From Frankia alni ACN14a (lineage in GTDB: Bacteria; Actinomycetota; Actinomycetes; Frankiales; Frankiaceae), in NCBI RefSeq assembly GCF_000058485.1, contig NC_008278.1, forward strand, positions 2,660,962 to 2,724,961: a stretch of 64,000 bases of DNA, written 5' to 3'. A model generated the notes under the pieces. That model worked only from the letters and a program-made list of their open reading frames with translations, had not been told where the DNA came from and did no database searches. The first letter of the stretch is position 1. Each line of letters begins with the position of its first letter. Positions 9,281 through 17,981 of this stretch are shown one piece after another. A program made the position numbers and the translations under genes.

Positions 9281-9649
9281 GCTCGACCGCCCGCCCAACG
9301 CGACTGATGTGGCAGGGGACATTCCCGCCCTGTCCGCGACGAACACCCTGATCGCGCAGCGTCGTGCCGGGGGCTGAGACCGGGTCGGGCGGCGCGGTGC
9401 GGCGCGGTTCCGCGGAACCGCGCCGGCGGGCGCGACCAGTGGGGGCGGCCGTCGCGCCACCCCGGAGCGCTGACCGTGACCGACGCGCGGCGGCGGTCCG
9501 CAGTCCGCTGCGCCGACGAGCCCGGATCGGCGGGGGATCGGGCGCCGCGGACGCTCGGCTGACGGCGCGCGGCGCGGCGACAAGGATCGGTCGGCAGCCG
9601 CTGTGGCCGCTGTCGCTGTGCCAGTCGCCCTCGTCACCGTCCTCTGTCG
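9281..9649. other. Gap between small membrane gene and hydrolase
   Basis: Only Arg/Pro/Ala-rich open frames are found, without family resemblance. No repeat, hairpin or promoter stood out. Confidence 0.5.
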
Positions 9650-10585
9650 TCAGCCGCCGTCGCCGGCGCCGGCCGTGTCGCCGGTCTCGGCCGTGTTGTC
9701 GGTATTGGCCGTGTTCGCGGGGTCGGCGCCGACGAAGTCACGGAGGATCCTGGCGAGCTCGGCGGGCTGATCCAGGGGGATGAGGGTGCGGGTGTCGGCC
9801 ACCTCGACCAGCCGTCCGCGGGGGAGGAGTTCGGCGAGGCGGCGGCCGTGCTCGGGCGGCATCACCCGGTCCTCGGCGGCCCAGACCACCAGCGCGGGGC
9901 CGGTGAAGCTCGGCAGGTAGGCGGGCGCGTCGAGCAGGAGCTCCCGCGCCGGGCGCAGTGAGCGCAGCACCCGCACGGTGTCGCGGCGGATCCCGCCACG
10001 GTTCTCGCCGCGGCGCAGCAGCGGTTGCATCCACCGGGCGGTCGCGGCGTCCCCGCGGGCCGTCAGCCAGCCGAAGGCGATCGGCGCGCGGCGCATCGGC
10101 CGCAGCCGCATCTGCTGCATGACCAGGCCGAGCAGCGCCGGTGGCAGCGCGCCGGCCAGGGCCAGCGTCCGCCCCGTCAGGCTCGGCGGCATGTTGTCGA
10201 ACGCCTCGCAGGAGACGAGCGCGATCCGGCCGACCCGCGCGGCGCCGTCCCGCGCGGCGCCGTCCCGCACGACGAGCTGCACCAGCGCCCCGCCGGTGTC
10301 GTTGCCGACCAGGGTGACGTCGTGCAGGTCCAGCCGGTCGAGCAGCTCCACGACGAGGCGGGCGAGTCCGGGCAGCGAGAGGTCGGCGTCGGGATGCACG
10401 GGATGGCGGTGCGCCCCCATGGGCAGGGTCGGGACCACGCAGCGGTGGTCGCCGGCGAGCTCCGCGACCGGGCCGGCCCACAGGGACGCATCCATCAGCA
10501 GGCCGTGCAGCAGCACCAGGACGGGCCCGGGCCCGCCGGTGTCCTCGTAGTCGATCGTTCCGGTGGACAGCTCGATCTCCGCCAT
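9650..10585 (-). CDS. Alpha/beta hydrolase with an Asp nucleophile elbow
   Basis: 311 residues. The oxyanion-hole motif VLLHGLLMDASLW comes first. The nucleophile elbow reads LVGNDTGGALV, with Asp where esterases have Ser, as in haloalkane dehalogenase and epoxide hydrolase relatives. The acid is probably in LVVWAAEDRVMPPEHG. The catalytic His is not evident: the usual site reads VADTRTLIPLDQP. The C-terminus is a repetitive Asn/Thr/Gly tail. The ATG at 10585 starts a typical fold; the longer ORF adds only low-complexity sequence. A tetR gene is divergent, with a palindrome between them. Confidence 0.85.
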   Translation of the reverse strand: MAEIELSTGTIDYEDTGGPGPVLVLLHGLLMDASLWAGPVAELAGDHRCVVPTLPMGAHRHPVHPDADLSLPGLARLVVELLDRLDLHDVTLVGNDTGGALVQLVVRDGAARDGAARVGRIALVSCEAFDNMPPSLTGRTLALAGALPPALLGLVMQQMRLRPMRRAPIAFGWLTARGDAATARWMQPLLRRGENRGGIRRDTVRVLRSLRPARELLLDAPAYLPSFTGPALVVWAAEDRVMPPEHGRRLAELLPRGRLVEVADTRTLIPLDQPAELARILRDFVGADPANTANTDNTAETGDTAGAGDGG

Positions 10586-10643
10586 GCCGGCCGCCTTCCG
10601 CGTGTCCGGAGCCCGCGCCCCGAGCCTGTGTCCGGAGCCACAG

Positions 10644-10662
10644 CTTCTACGTCTTGTAGAAG
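10644..10662. promoter_or_regulatory. Perfect inverted repeat CTTCTAC-N5-GTAGAAG, likely TetR operator
   Basis: Seven-base perfect arms flank GTCTT in the 219-bp gap between the divergent hydrolase and tetR genes. Its AT-rich arms stand out in this GC-rich region. Size and position fit a TetR-dimer site controlling both promoters. Binding is inferred. Confidence 0.65.
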
Positions 10663-10804
10663 AGAACCACGCGCCTCGCCGTACGTCCAGCACGGATCGC
10701 ATCCGCGTCGGGACCCGATGCTGGGATCACTGCTCGGACAGTTGGCCGGGTGGCTGGCCGGGTGGATCCGTTCGGGCCTGGCGGGCGCCTCGTAGGCTGG
10801 GCGG

Positions 10805-11413
10805 ATGGACCGCGACCCGCCCGGCGCGCGGGGCGCCCGCACCGTCGAGACTCGAACCCCCCGCCAGGGCGTCCTGCACGAGGCCGAGATCGTTGCGTCC
10901 GCGCTGTCGATCATCGAGCGGGACGGCGTCGAGGGGCTGACGATGCGCCGCCTCTCCCAGTCACTCGGGGTGTCCCTCGGCGCGACCTACAAGCACGTCG
11001 CGACCAAGGACGATCTGCTCCGCCTGGTCACCGCCGAGCTGTACACGCGGGTCCTCGCCGCCGACACGCCCGACGCGGACTGGCGCCCCCGGCTGCGCTC
11101 GTTCCTGCTCCGGATGCACGAGGTGGTCGGCACCTGCCGCGGTCTCGCGGCCCATCTCGCCGCCCACGCCGACGACCCCGTCACCGCCCGCCTGTACTAC
11201 CCGTTGCACGCGGCGCTCACCCAGGCGGGCTTCACCCCCGCCGGCGCCGATCGGGTGCTACGAACGCTGTTCTTCTACACCTCCGGCGCGCTGCTGACGC
11301 CCGCATCGGACCCGGCCCGCGAGCGCGCCGCCGCCGACTTCGCCGCCGGCCTCGACATGGTGCTCGACGGCGTCGCCCACGCCCTCCCCGCCGAAGGCGA
11401 CCCGGCATCCTGA
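10805..11413 (+). CDS. TetR-family regulator
   Basis: 202 residues. The HTH is at about 22-70: EAEIVASALSIIERDGVEGLTMRRLSQSLGVSLGATYKHVATKDDLL. The ligand domain is of the TetR_C type. It is divergent from the alpha/beta hydrolase, which is its most likely target, and a perfect 19-bp palindrome lies between them. Confidence 0.92.
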   Translation: MDRDPPGARGARTVETRTPRQGVLHEAEIVASALSIIERDGVEGLTMRRLSQSLGVSLGATYKHVATKDDLLRLVTAELYTRVLAADTPDADWRPRLRSFLLRMHEVVGTCRGLAAHLAAHADDPVTARLYYPLHAALTQAGFTPAGADRVLRTLFFYTSGALLTPASDPARERAAADFAAGLDMVLDGVAHALPAEGDPAS

Positions 11414-11784
11414 TCCGGCCTTCGGCCGCATCCCGTCCGCGTGCGCAGTGATGCGCAGCAGGGCCTCTCGCTACTGAAGCCCGAACCATCGTGGGTGTCG
11501 TCTCCGCACATCGGGGAATCCGCGGGCCCTGCTCTTTTGGGTGAGATCTCAGTGAACGTCGTTGACCGACGTTTCGGGGCGCCATACGCTGTGCCCGCGC
11601 GGCGGCGATCAACGTTCGGGACGACCGGTCTCCCGCGCTTGTGGTTCTCCGCATGTGGATTTCCGGCCGTGTACGGGACGTTCGTTCTGGCTTTCCGGCG
11701 TCTGCGTGCGGAGGGAGTCCGAGCCGGACGCCGCCTGCGGGCGTCCCGGCTGGGAATCGTCCCCCGACCCCAGGGAGATGCACC
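11414..11784. other. Upstream region of the tannase-type gene
   Basis: No gene is supported. The region carries a perfect inverted repeat at 11555-11573 and several short AACGT-containing words, including AACGTTCGGGAC and GGGACGTTCG, so it probably holds the promoter and control sites of the secreted esterase downstream. Confidence 0.5.
11555..11573. promoter_or_regulatory. Perfect inverted repeat AACGTCG-N5-CGACGTT
   Basis: Two exact 7-base arms flank TTGAC about 210 bp upstream of the esterase start. The geometry fits a dimeric repressor or activator site. No regulator gene adjoins the esterase except the tetR upstream, whose own operator candidate differs, so the binding protein is unknown. 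Confidence 0.5.
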
Positions 11785-13551
11785 GTGTCGAGACGACACC
11801 CGATGCGCTGGACGAGACGTGGCCGGAGCCACCTCCTCGCCCGGTCCTTTCACCCTCGCGAACACCGCCTGTCACCGGCCGCACCGGCCGCGGGTTCACC
11901 TCCGCGTGCACCCGTCGACTTACCCCCGGCCGCGCCGCCCCCACCCCCGCCCTCCCGCGCGGTCCGCACCCTGCTGACAGTCGGAGCAACCCTCGTCCTC
12001 GGCGTGGGCGCGGGCGTCGCGCCGGCGCTCGCCGCGGAACCCGCAACGTCCGCGGCGGTCCCGGCAGCGGCGGTCCCGGCAGCGGTGGCACGGCCGGGCT
12101 GCGACGCCGCGGCGCTGCAACGCACGGTCGGCGCCGACACGACGATCACGGCGGCCGCGTCCGCGACCACGCCGAACACCGCCACCCGCTACTGCAAGGT
12201 GGACGGCTACGTCGCCACCTCCGGCCCCGCGGGCAGCAACCACGTCAACTTCTCCGCGGCGCTGCCGGACAGGTTCGTCGGCCGGTACCTGTTCAACGGC
12301 ATCGGCGGCGCCGCCGGCTCCATCCCGCCGATCGACGAGGCGCAGCTTGCCGCCGGCTGGGCCCAGGCCGGAACCGACGCCGGCAACCAGGGCTCGGTCC
12401 TCGACTACCGCTTCGCCGTCGACCGGACGAAGGCCCTCGACTGGGCCAGCCGCGGCGTGCACGTCACGACCGTCGCCACCCAGGCGGTCACCCGCGCCTA
12501 CTACGGCCTGCCCACCCAGGCCGGGGCCCTGCACCGCTACATCAGCGGCTGCTCCGGGGGCGGGCGGATGGGCCTGGTCGAGGCGTCGCTGTATCCGACC
12601 GAGTACGACGGCGTGCTGGCCGGTGCCCCCGGCTCGAACAGCCTCAACATCCTCAAGTTCGGCCAGATCGTCTCGTACCTGCTGGCCCATCCCGACGCGT
12701 GGGTGTCGCCCGACCAGCTCGGGCAGCTCGAGAAGGCGCTGATCGCGAAGTACGACGCCCGTGACGGTGCCGCCGACGGCTTCATCCGGGATCCCGGCGT
12801 CGTCGACACCGACTTCGCGCCGTACGGCCTGTTCACCCCGGCACAGCTCGACCTGCTGCGCCTGATCACCGGTGAGTTGAAGGTCGGCGACCGTTCCTAC
12901 CCCGGCTTCTCCGCGTCCAACGTCACCGGTTGGTCGGCGTTCCTGACCGGCACGCAGCCGCCCTCGACGTGGGGGACGCAGCCGCCGCCCGCCCTGATCC
13001 TCTTCGACACCGTGACCCGGGCGCTGTTCGGTGCCGACTACGACTTCCGCACCCAGTTCGACTTCGCCGACCCGGCCGACCCGCAGTCCTGGGCGACGAC
13101 GTTCGACCAGGTCTTCCCCGGCCAGAACGCCGCCGCCGACTCCTACGACCGGTTCCGTGACGCCGGGGGCAAGCTGCTGATCTGGCACGGCGCCAGCGAC
13201 AACGGCATCTCCGTGTTCGACACGATCGGCCTGTACGGCAAGGTGGCCGCCCACCAGCACGGCTACGCCGACACCCAGCGCTGGGCCAGGCTGTTCACGG
13301 TCCCCGGCCTGTTCCACTGCTTCGGTGGCCCCGGCGCCCAGGACACCCCGGCGCAGGGTCTCGCCGCCCTCGCCGACTGGGTCGAGCACGGCCAGGTCCC
13401 ACGGACGATCGTCGTGCACTCGGCCGCCGACCAGCCGAAGGCCGACTTCCTGCTCTGCCCGTACCCCGCCCACCCGATCTTCCTCGGCGGCGCCGACAAC
13501 CCCCGCCACCTCAACGCCCTCGACGCTGAGAACTGGCGCTGCTCCGCCTGA
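11785..13551 (+). CDS. Secreted tannase/feruloyl esterase family protein
   Basis: 588 residues. An unusually long basic Arg/Pro-rich leader precedes the hydrophobic segment TLLTVGATLVLGVGAGVAPALA and a signal cleavage region ALAAEPA. The mature part is a tannase/feruloyl esterase: GNQGSVLDYRFAVDRTKALDWASRGVHVTT, nucleophile Ser in ISGCSGGGRMGL, GGKLLIWHGASDNGIS for the acid, and VPGLFHCFGGPGAQDT for the His. These enzymes split gallate or ferulate esters of plant phenolics. GTG at 11785 has AGGGAG 7 bases upstream. It ends beside a strong hairpin terminator. Confidence 0.88.
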   Translation: MSRRHPMRWTRRGRSHLLARSFHPREHRLSPAAPAAGSPPRAPVDLPPAAPPPPPPSRAVRTLLTVGATLVLGVGAGVAPALAAEPATSAAVPAAAVPAAVARPGCDAAALQRTVGADTTITAAASATTPNTATRYCKVDGYVATSGPAGSNHVNFSAALPDRFVGRYLFNGIGGAAGSIPPIDEAQLAAGWAQAGTDAGNQGSVLDYRFAVDRTKALDWASRGVHVTTVATQAVTRAYYGLPTQAGALHRYISGCSGGGRMGLVEASLYPTEYDGVLAGAPGSNSLNILKFGQIVSYLLAHPDAWVSPDQLGQLEKALIAKYDARDGAADGFIRDPGVVDTDFAPYGLFTPAQLDLLRLITGELKVGDRSYPGFSASNVTGWSAFLTGTQPPSTWGTQPPPALILFDTVTRALFGADYDFRTQFDFADPADPQSWATTFDQVFPGQNAAADSYDRFRDAGGKLLIWHGASDNGISVFDTIGLYGKVAAHQHGYADTQRWARLFTVPGLFHCFGGPGAQDTPAQGLAALADWVEHGQVPRTIVVHSAADQPKADFLLCPYPAHPIFLGGADNPRHLNALDAENWRCSA

Positions 13552-13559
13552 TCCCTGAC

Positions 13560-13598
13560 GGCGATCGCGGCCAGTAGGCGATCCTGGCCGCGATCGCC
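13560..13598. terminator. Strong intergenic hairpin, likely bidirectional terminator
   Basis: Two perfect 15-base arms (13560-13574 and 13584-13598, starting GGCGATCGCGG) enclose a 9-base loop. It lies 9 bases after the esterase stop, between two convergent genes. No long T-tract follows, as is usual for actinobacterial terminators. Confidence 0.8.
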
Positions 13599-13692
13599 GG
13601 GCGCGGACCCGTCGGTCCCGGGCGGTCCCCGGCGCCTTGCCGGCGGTTGCGGGGACTACCGGCGGTTCGCGGGACCATCGCAGGACGGGGGG

Positions 13693-16600
13693 TCACGGCG
13701 CCCCGGTCAGCCGGCCTTCGTTGATCGGCAGCTGCCACGCGGCCACCCGGAGGCCCGATCGGCCGGCGTTCGGGTCACTGAGCAGGGCGGTGCGGGCGAG
13801 CTGCACGCGCAGATGCCTCGCGGGATCGGCTGTGCCGTGCCCGCGGTCGAGAAGCATGGCGGTCTGGCCGGTACTCGTGGTCACCACCGCATCGGCCGGA
13901 TAGCCGCCGACGGTCTGACCGAACTGGGCAGCCGTCTGCGGGTAGGTCACGGCCAGCAGCTCGGCCAGTCGCAGCCGGTACTCGTACTGCGCGTCTGCGA
14001 CCGCGTCGCGTTGCGTGGTCCCGGGGCCCTGCTGGGCCGCAGCCAGCAGACTGCCGCCGAGTCCACCGCGCGAGTGCCAGTAGTGGCTGTCGCCGACGAC
14101 GATCAGATGCGAACGAGCCCGGGTGATGGCGACGTTCCAGAGGTTGGCCTGCTGCTCGAGCCAGGACGCAGTACCCGGTCTGATGCCGTCGGCGGCGACG
14201 AGCGAGAAAACCATGGCGTCACGTTCACCGCCCTGGAAGGTGTGCACCGTGCCGACCTTGACCCGCTCGGGCTCGCGGGCGGCCCAGATCGTGGAGATGG
14301 CCGCGCTCTGCGCCCTGAACGGGGTGACCACCCCGATGGTCCCCGTCGGCGGCAGCTTGCCGAGCAGCAGCGCGATCTGGTCGTTGACCGCGTCGATCTC
14401 CGCCCGGTTGAGCCAGGAGCCGTCGGCCGGATTCTCGGCCCGACCTGCGACGTCGACCCAGCACAGCGGATCCATGTCAGCGGACCGCTGGGCACGGACG
14501 TTGGTGAGCACCGTGAGCCGGTCGGCGTAGAAGAGCCGGTTCGCCAGACCTGCGATGGCCGGGTGGCACCGATAGTGCTCGTCGAGCAGCAGGCTCGCGC
14601 CCTCGACGGTGCGGTCGAAGGCGTGGAAGCTCGAATACCGCAGATAGGACAGGCAGCGGTCGGCCAGCCAGTCCGCGTCCAGGCCGGCTTCGGCCCGGAT
14701 CTTCCCCTCCTTCGCGGGCGGGAGGGTGGCGATGTGGGGAAGCTGCATCGCATCGCCGATGATCAGTGCGCGCTTGGCGCGGAACAGCAGCGGCAGGACG
14801 GCCGGGATGGAGCACTGGCTGGCCTCGTCGACGATGACCAGGTCGAACAGTCCCGGAGCCGTTGGGAAACGGCGCGCCGACAGTGCGGTGACCGCCCAGC
14901 CCCGCACATAGGGCAGAACGGCCCGCAGTTCGGACCAGTCAGGCCGGCCCGGCGCGGTCTGCAGAAGCGCGTCGATCGCGCGTTGACCCGCGGCGGACGC
15001 GTGTCCGAGATCGACCTCCACCAGCTCTCGTGAGGCGGCGAGCACGTCGTGTTCGCGCTGGCGCAGATCGGTGAGGAGTCCGGAATCGACCGGCATGCCC
15101 TCCAGGCTCGCCAGAAGTCCTGCCCGCCTGGATTCGAGGTCGGCGAACTGCGCCACGAGTGCGCAGCGCTCGGCGGTCGGTTCACCGTCGACGCCGAGCT
15201 TCGTCAGGAGTCGGGAGCGTCGAGGCTTGCCGAAAAACCAGGCCTTCGCCGTCCGGGCGGCCTGCGCCGCCCACCGCGCCGCCTCGCTGCCGAGCCGCTG
15301 CGCCAGTCCCGCCGAGTCCACGTGCAGCTGGCCCGCAACGCGTCCCTGCTCCTCGGTGAGGTCGAGCAGGTCCTGCTCCAGCCGAGCCTTCCCCGCCAGC
15401 TGATCATGCAGTGTGGTCTCGGCCGACCGGGCCAGGTCCAATCGGATGGCGCAGGTGGTCGGGGTCTGGTGCGGCGTTGCCCGGTTCCTGAGTTCTTTCA
15501 GCGACTGGAGCTCACGCTGTCGGTTGTTCGTCGGGCCGGAGGCGCTGCCGGTGCGAACCAGCAGGCCCGGAAGCTCGTTCTCGCAGCGTTCCCACACCTC
15601 GTCCACGGCGCGGTTGTTGGTCGAGGCGACAAGCACGCGCTGTCCGTTCGCGACCGCGGTGGCGACGAGATTGGCGACCAGCTGGCTCTTGCCGGTCCCG
15701 GGTGGTCCGGTGGCGACGGTGACCCGGCTGGTCATCGCGGAATGGAGCACGCTGCGCTGGGCGTCGTTCGACTGCCACGGCGTCACGAGGCGCACGGCCG
15801 GGGCTGCACCGGCCGACCCCGCAGGCGGCGCGGGAGCCGAGTCGGGCCGCAGGGCGTCGAGGGCAGTCTCCGCGATCTGTGACGAGTGCGCGGAGATGTA
15901 CTGCAGGTCATCGAGCAGTTTCCGGGTGGCGGTGTCCTGCGGGGCGCGGAGAAGCGCCGCGACGTTCCGTGCGCCCACCACCGGCGTCCGCACGTCAATG
16001 TGCTCCTCGAGCGCGAGCGGCTGCAGTTCCTGGACCACCGCAAGTGCGTAGTCGTTCAGCAGCAGGTGGCGCGCCTCGGCCGCCAGCCTCTCGGGTTGGC
16101 CCGCGTGCCAGGTGGCCTGGTAGGTCGTCAGCAGGTCGGCGGCCTCCTGTTCGCCGAGAACCTCCCGCGCGAGCGTCGGGTCGGGGCTCGCGACCGAATC
16201 CAGCTTCAGGCGCCATCCGGAGCCGTCCTGGACGATCTCGACGCGGCGGGTCAGCAACGGCGCGACCTGTGGCTTCCGCCGCCCTCGGGCGCCCGACGCG
16301 GGAGCCAGCACGACCATCGGGTAGCCGGCGACCAGCTCGCCGCCCTCGGCATGGACGCGGGCCACGAGCTCGGCGGCCTCGGGGGGCACGGGGAGGTAGC
16401 CCTCGTCGTCCGCGTCCCCGGACAGGAAACGCTCCCGCCCACGCAGGCAGACGTAGTCGGGGCTGGCGGCGCGCAGCTCGTAGATGCCCCCGGCGGACTC
16501 CCCGCGCAGGCATGCCCGGTAGTAGTCCAGCAGCCGGACCCAGCCGTCGGGCTGCCGGCGCGGATCGCCGCCCGAGTTCGCTGCCCGGTCTGCCGTCGGA

Positions 16601-17415
16601 GCCGTCGCCGGGCCCGGTTGCCGGGACCGTGCGGCGCTGGTTCGCGGGTTGTCCGCGACAACGATGCGACCGTTCACCCCGATGGCCGACTTGACCGGGA
16701 TCTGGCGGGTCGCCCCGTCGCGCAGCCGCAGCCGGCTGTTCACGTGGTCGAACAGCTCGTCCACGGAGATCCTGCCGTCACCGTCGTGATCGGCAGCACC
16801 GGTCCGCAGCGCCTCGACCAGTTCCCCGGTGAAGACCGAAGGGGCCTGGCCGTGTGCCCCGACCGGGCCCGCGTAGGAGTTCTCGCCGGGGCCGGAGGAA
16901 GACAGTACGTAGACTCCGCGACTGGTCAGCGGGGCGGCCGAGGCCGACCCGCCGGACTTCGCCTCCTGGGTGCGGAAACCCATCGCGAAGCCACCACTGA
17001 GGCAGCAGTCGAGAATCGCGATCTTCTGCGGTGCCCGGCACGATTCGAGCTGGTCGTTGACGAAGGTCGCGGACACGGTCGTCTGCGCACCGACGTTCGC
17101 ATGGTCGGAGTCGTGCGTGATGAAGAAGAACTCGCCGGTGCCGGCCACGTCCCGGACCCCGTGCCCGCTGACATAGAGCAGGGCGAGGTCGTCCGGGCCG
17201 GCCGAGCCGAGAAAGTCGTCGATGGCCAGCCGCATCTCGTCCGCGGTCGGGTCGGTGATCACCTGGACCGGTTCGAAGCCGCCGATCGTGCGGTGTTCCA
17301 GCACGTCGGCGAGCTGTCGGAGGTCCTCGTGAACGCAGGGCAGGGGGCCGAAGTGACCGTCGATGTAGTCGGCCACACCGATGAGCAGGGCGCGGCGGCG
17401 ACTCGGCCGGTTCAC
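13693..17415 (-). CDS. Caspase-SF1 helicase fusion, EACC1-associated type
   Basis: 1240 residues. Residues 1-250 are a caspase/metacaspase domain: RRRALLIGVADY strand, catalytic His85 in YVSGHGVRD and Cys138 in KIAILDCCLSGGF. An EF-hand calcium loop (DHDGDGRISVDE, 209-220) lies within it. Residues about 285-540 form an uncharacterised linker region. A UPF1-like SF1 helicase follows: Walker A GPPGTGKS (570-577), Walker B DEAS (863-866), GDAMQLPHI, EHYRCHPAIAG, VGTVHTFQGGERD and WNVAITRARSHLIV. About 100 further residues end the protein. Start is GTG, sharing GTGA with the EACC1 stop. Protease plus NTPase in one chain suggests a triggered death or defence effector; that role is inferred. Confidence 0.9.
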   Translation of the reverse strand: MNRPSRRRALLIGVADYIDGHFGPLPCVHEDLRQLADVLEHRTIGGFEPVQVITDPTADEMRLAIDDFLGSAGPDDLALLYVSGHGVRDVAGTGEFFFITHDSDHANVGAQTTVSATFVNDQLESCRAPQKIAILDCCLSGGFAMGFRTQEAKSGGSASAAPLTSRGVYVLSSSGPGENSYAGPVGAHGQAPSVFTGELVEALRTGAADHDGDGRISVDELFDHVNSRLRLRDGATRQIPVKSAIGVNGRIVVADNPRTSAARSRQPGPATAPTADRAANSGGDPRRQPDGWVRLLDYYRACLRGESAGGIYELRAASPDYVCLRGRERFLSGDADDEGYLPVPPEAAELVARVHAEGGELVAGYPMVVLAPASGARGRRKPQVAPLLTRRVEIVQDGSGWRLKLDSVASPDPTLAREVLGEQEAADLLTTYQATWHAGQPERLAAEARHLLLNDYALAVVQELQPLALEEHIDVRTPVVGARNVAALLRAPQDTATRKLLDDLQYISAHSSQIAETALDALRPDSAPAPPAGSAGAAPAVRLVTPWQSNDAQRSVLHSAMTSRVTVATGPPGTGKSQLVANLVATAVANGQRVLVASTNNRAVDEVWERCENELPGLLVRTGSASGPTNNRQRELQSLKELRNRATPHQTPTTCAIRLDLARSAETTLHDQLAGKARLEQDLLDLTEEQGRVAGQLHVDSAGLAQRLGSEAARWAAQAARTAKAWFFGKPRRSRLLTKLGVDGEPTAERCALVAQFADLESRRAGLLASLEGMPVDSGLLTDLRQREHDVLAASRELVEVDLGHASAAGQRAIDALLQTAPGRPDWSELRAVLPYVRGWAVTALSARRFPTAPGLFDLVIVDEASQCSIPAVLPLLFRAKRALIIGDAMQLPHIATLPPAKEGKIRAEAGLDADWLADRCLSYLRYSSFHAFDRTVEGASLLLDEHYRCHPAIAGLANRLFYADRLTVLTNVRAQRSADMDPLCWVDVAGRAENPADGSWLNRAEIDAVNDQIALLLGKLPPTGTIGVVTPFRAQSAAISTIWAAREPERVKVGTVHTFQGGERDAMVFSLVAADGIRPGTASWLEQQANLWNVAITRARSHLIVVGDSHYWHSRGGLGGSLLAAAQQGPGTTQRDAVADAQYEYRLRLAELLAVTYPQTAAQFGQTVGGYPADAVVTTSTGQTAMLLDRGHGTADPARHLRVQLARTALLSDPNAGRSGLRVAAWQLPINEGRLTGAP

Positions 17416-17825
17416 GATCCGGTGTCCCGAAGAAAATTCTCGATGATTCTTTCCTGCGCGGCGTCCGGCCGTCCGGTGACCTCGACCGACTTTTCCCCGT
17501 TCACCAGTCGGACCGTGCGATGTCGATCCCGGGCACACCACGCCTTCACAACGTCGACCACCATGCGCGACAACGTGCCTACAGCGGTGGCGCTGAAGAT
17601 CCACAAAGTGGGGTCGGTGGGGACCGCGGGCCCCTTGGTCTGCGCCTTTGCCTGCGCCGGGGGAGTGCCGGCCGGTCCGGGCCCGAGGATCAGGCCCGGA
17701 ACCGGGGCAAGGTCCGCACGCAGCGACCGGGCCAGCCGTTCGGACCGGAACACGTCGCCGTCGTCGGGAATCTCGATCTTGAGTATGGGCTGCGCGGAAG
17801 ATGCTGTCGAAAATGCGTCGGCCAC
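17412..17825 (-). CDS. Effector-associated constant component EACC1-like protein
   Basis: 137 residues. The pattern fits EACC1: an N-terminal strand LKIEIPDDGDVFRSERLARSLRADL, a Gly/Pro-rich middle, then the helix WIFSATAVGTLSRMVVDVVKAWCARD and the strands TVRLVNGEKSVEVTGRPD followed by RIIENFL. EACC1 proteins are constant partners of varied effectors, often caspases, in predicted actinobacterial conflict systems; their biochemical role is not established. Translation starts at GTG with GGAGGAG upstream. The stop overlaps the caspase-helicase start, so the two are made together. Confidence 0.8.
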   Translation of the reverse strand: MADAFSTASSAQPILKIEIPDDGDVFRSERLARSLRADLAPVPGLILGPGPAGTPPAQAKAQTKGPAVPTDPTLWIFSATAVGTLSRMVVDVVKAWCARDRHRTVRLVNGEKSVEVTGRPDAAQERIIENFLRDTGS

Positions 17826-17981
17826 CTACACTCCTCCCAGTCGAAGGATCAGTCCGCAGGAAGATCGATGGAGTGTTACTGGTCAGCTCGAAAGCGGATG
17901 CCGGCTCGAGTGACAACTGATGGCGAGCATACCGAGAACCGTCGGCAGGTCTTCCGACGCTTGCTGCGAAGAAGTCTTCTC

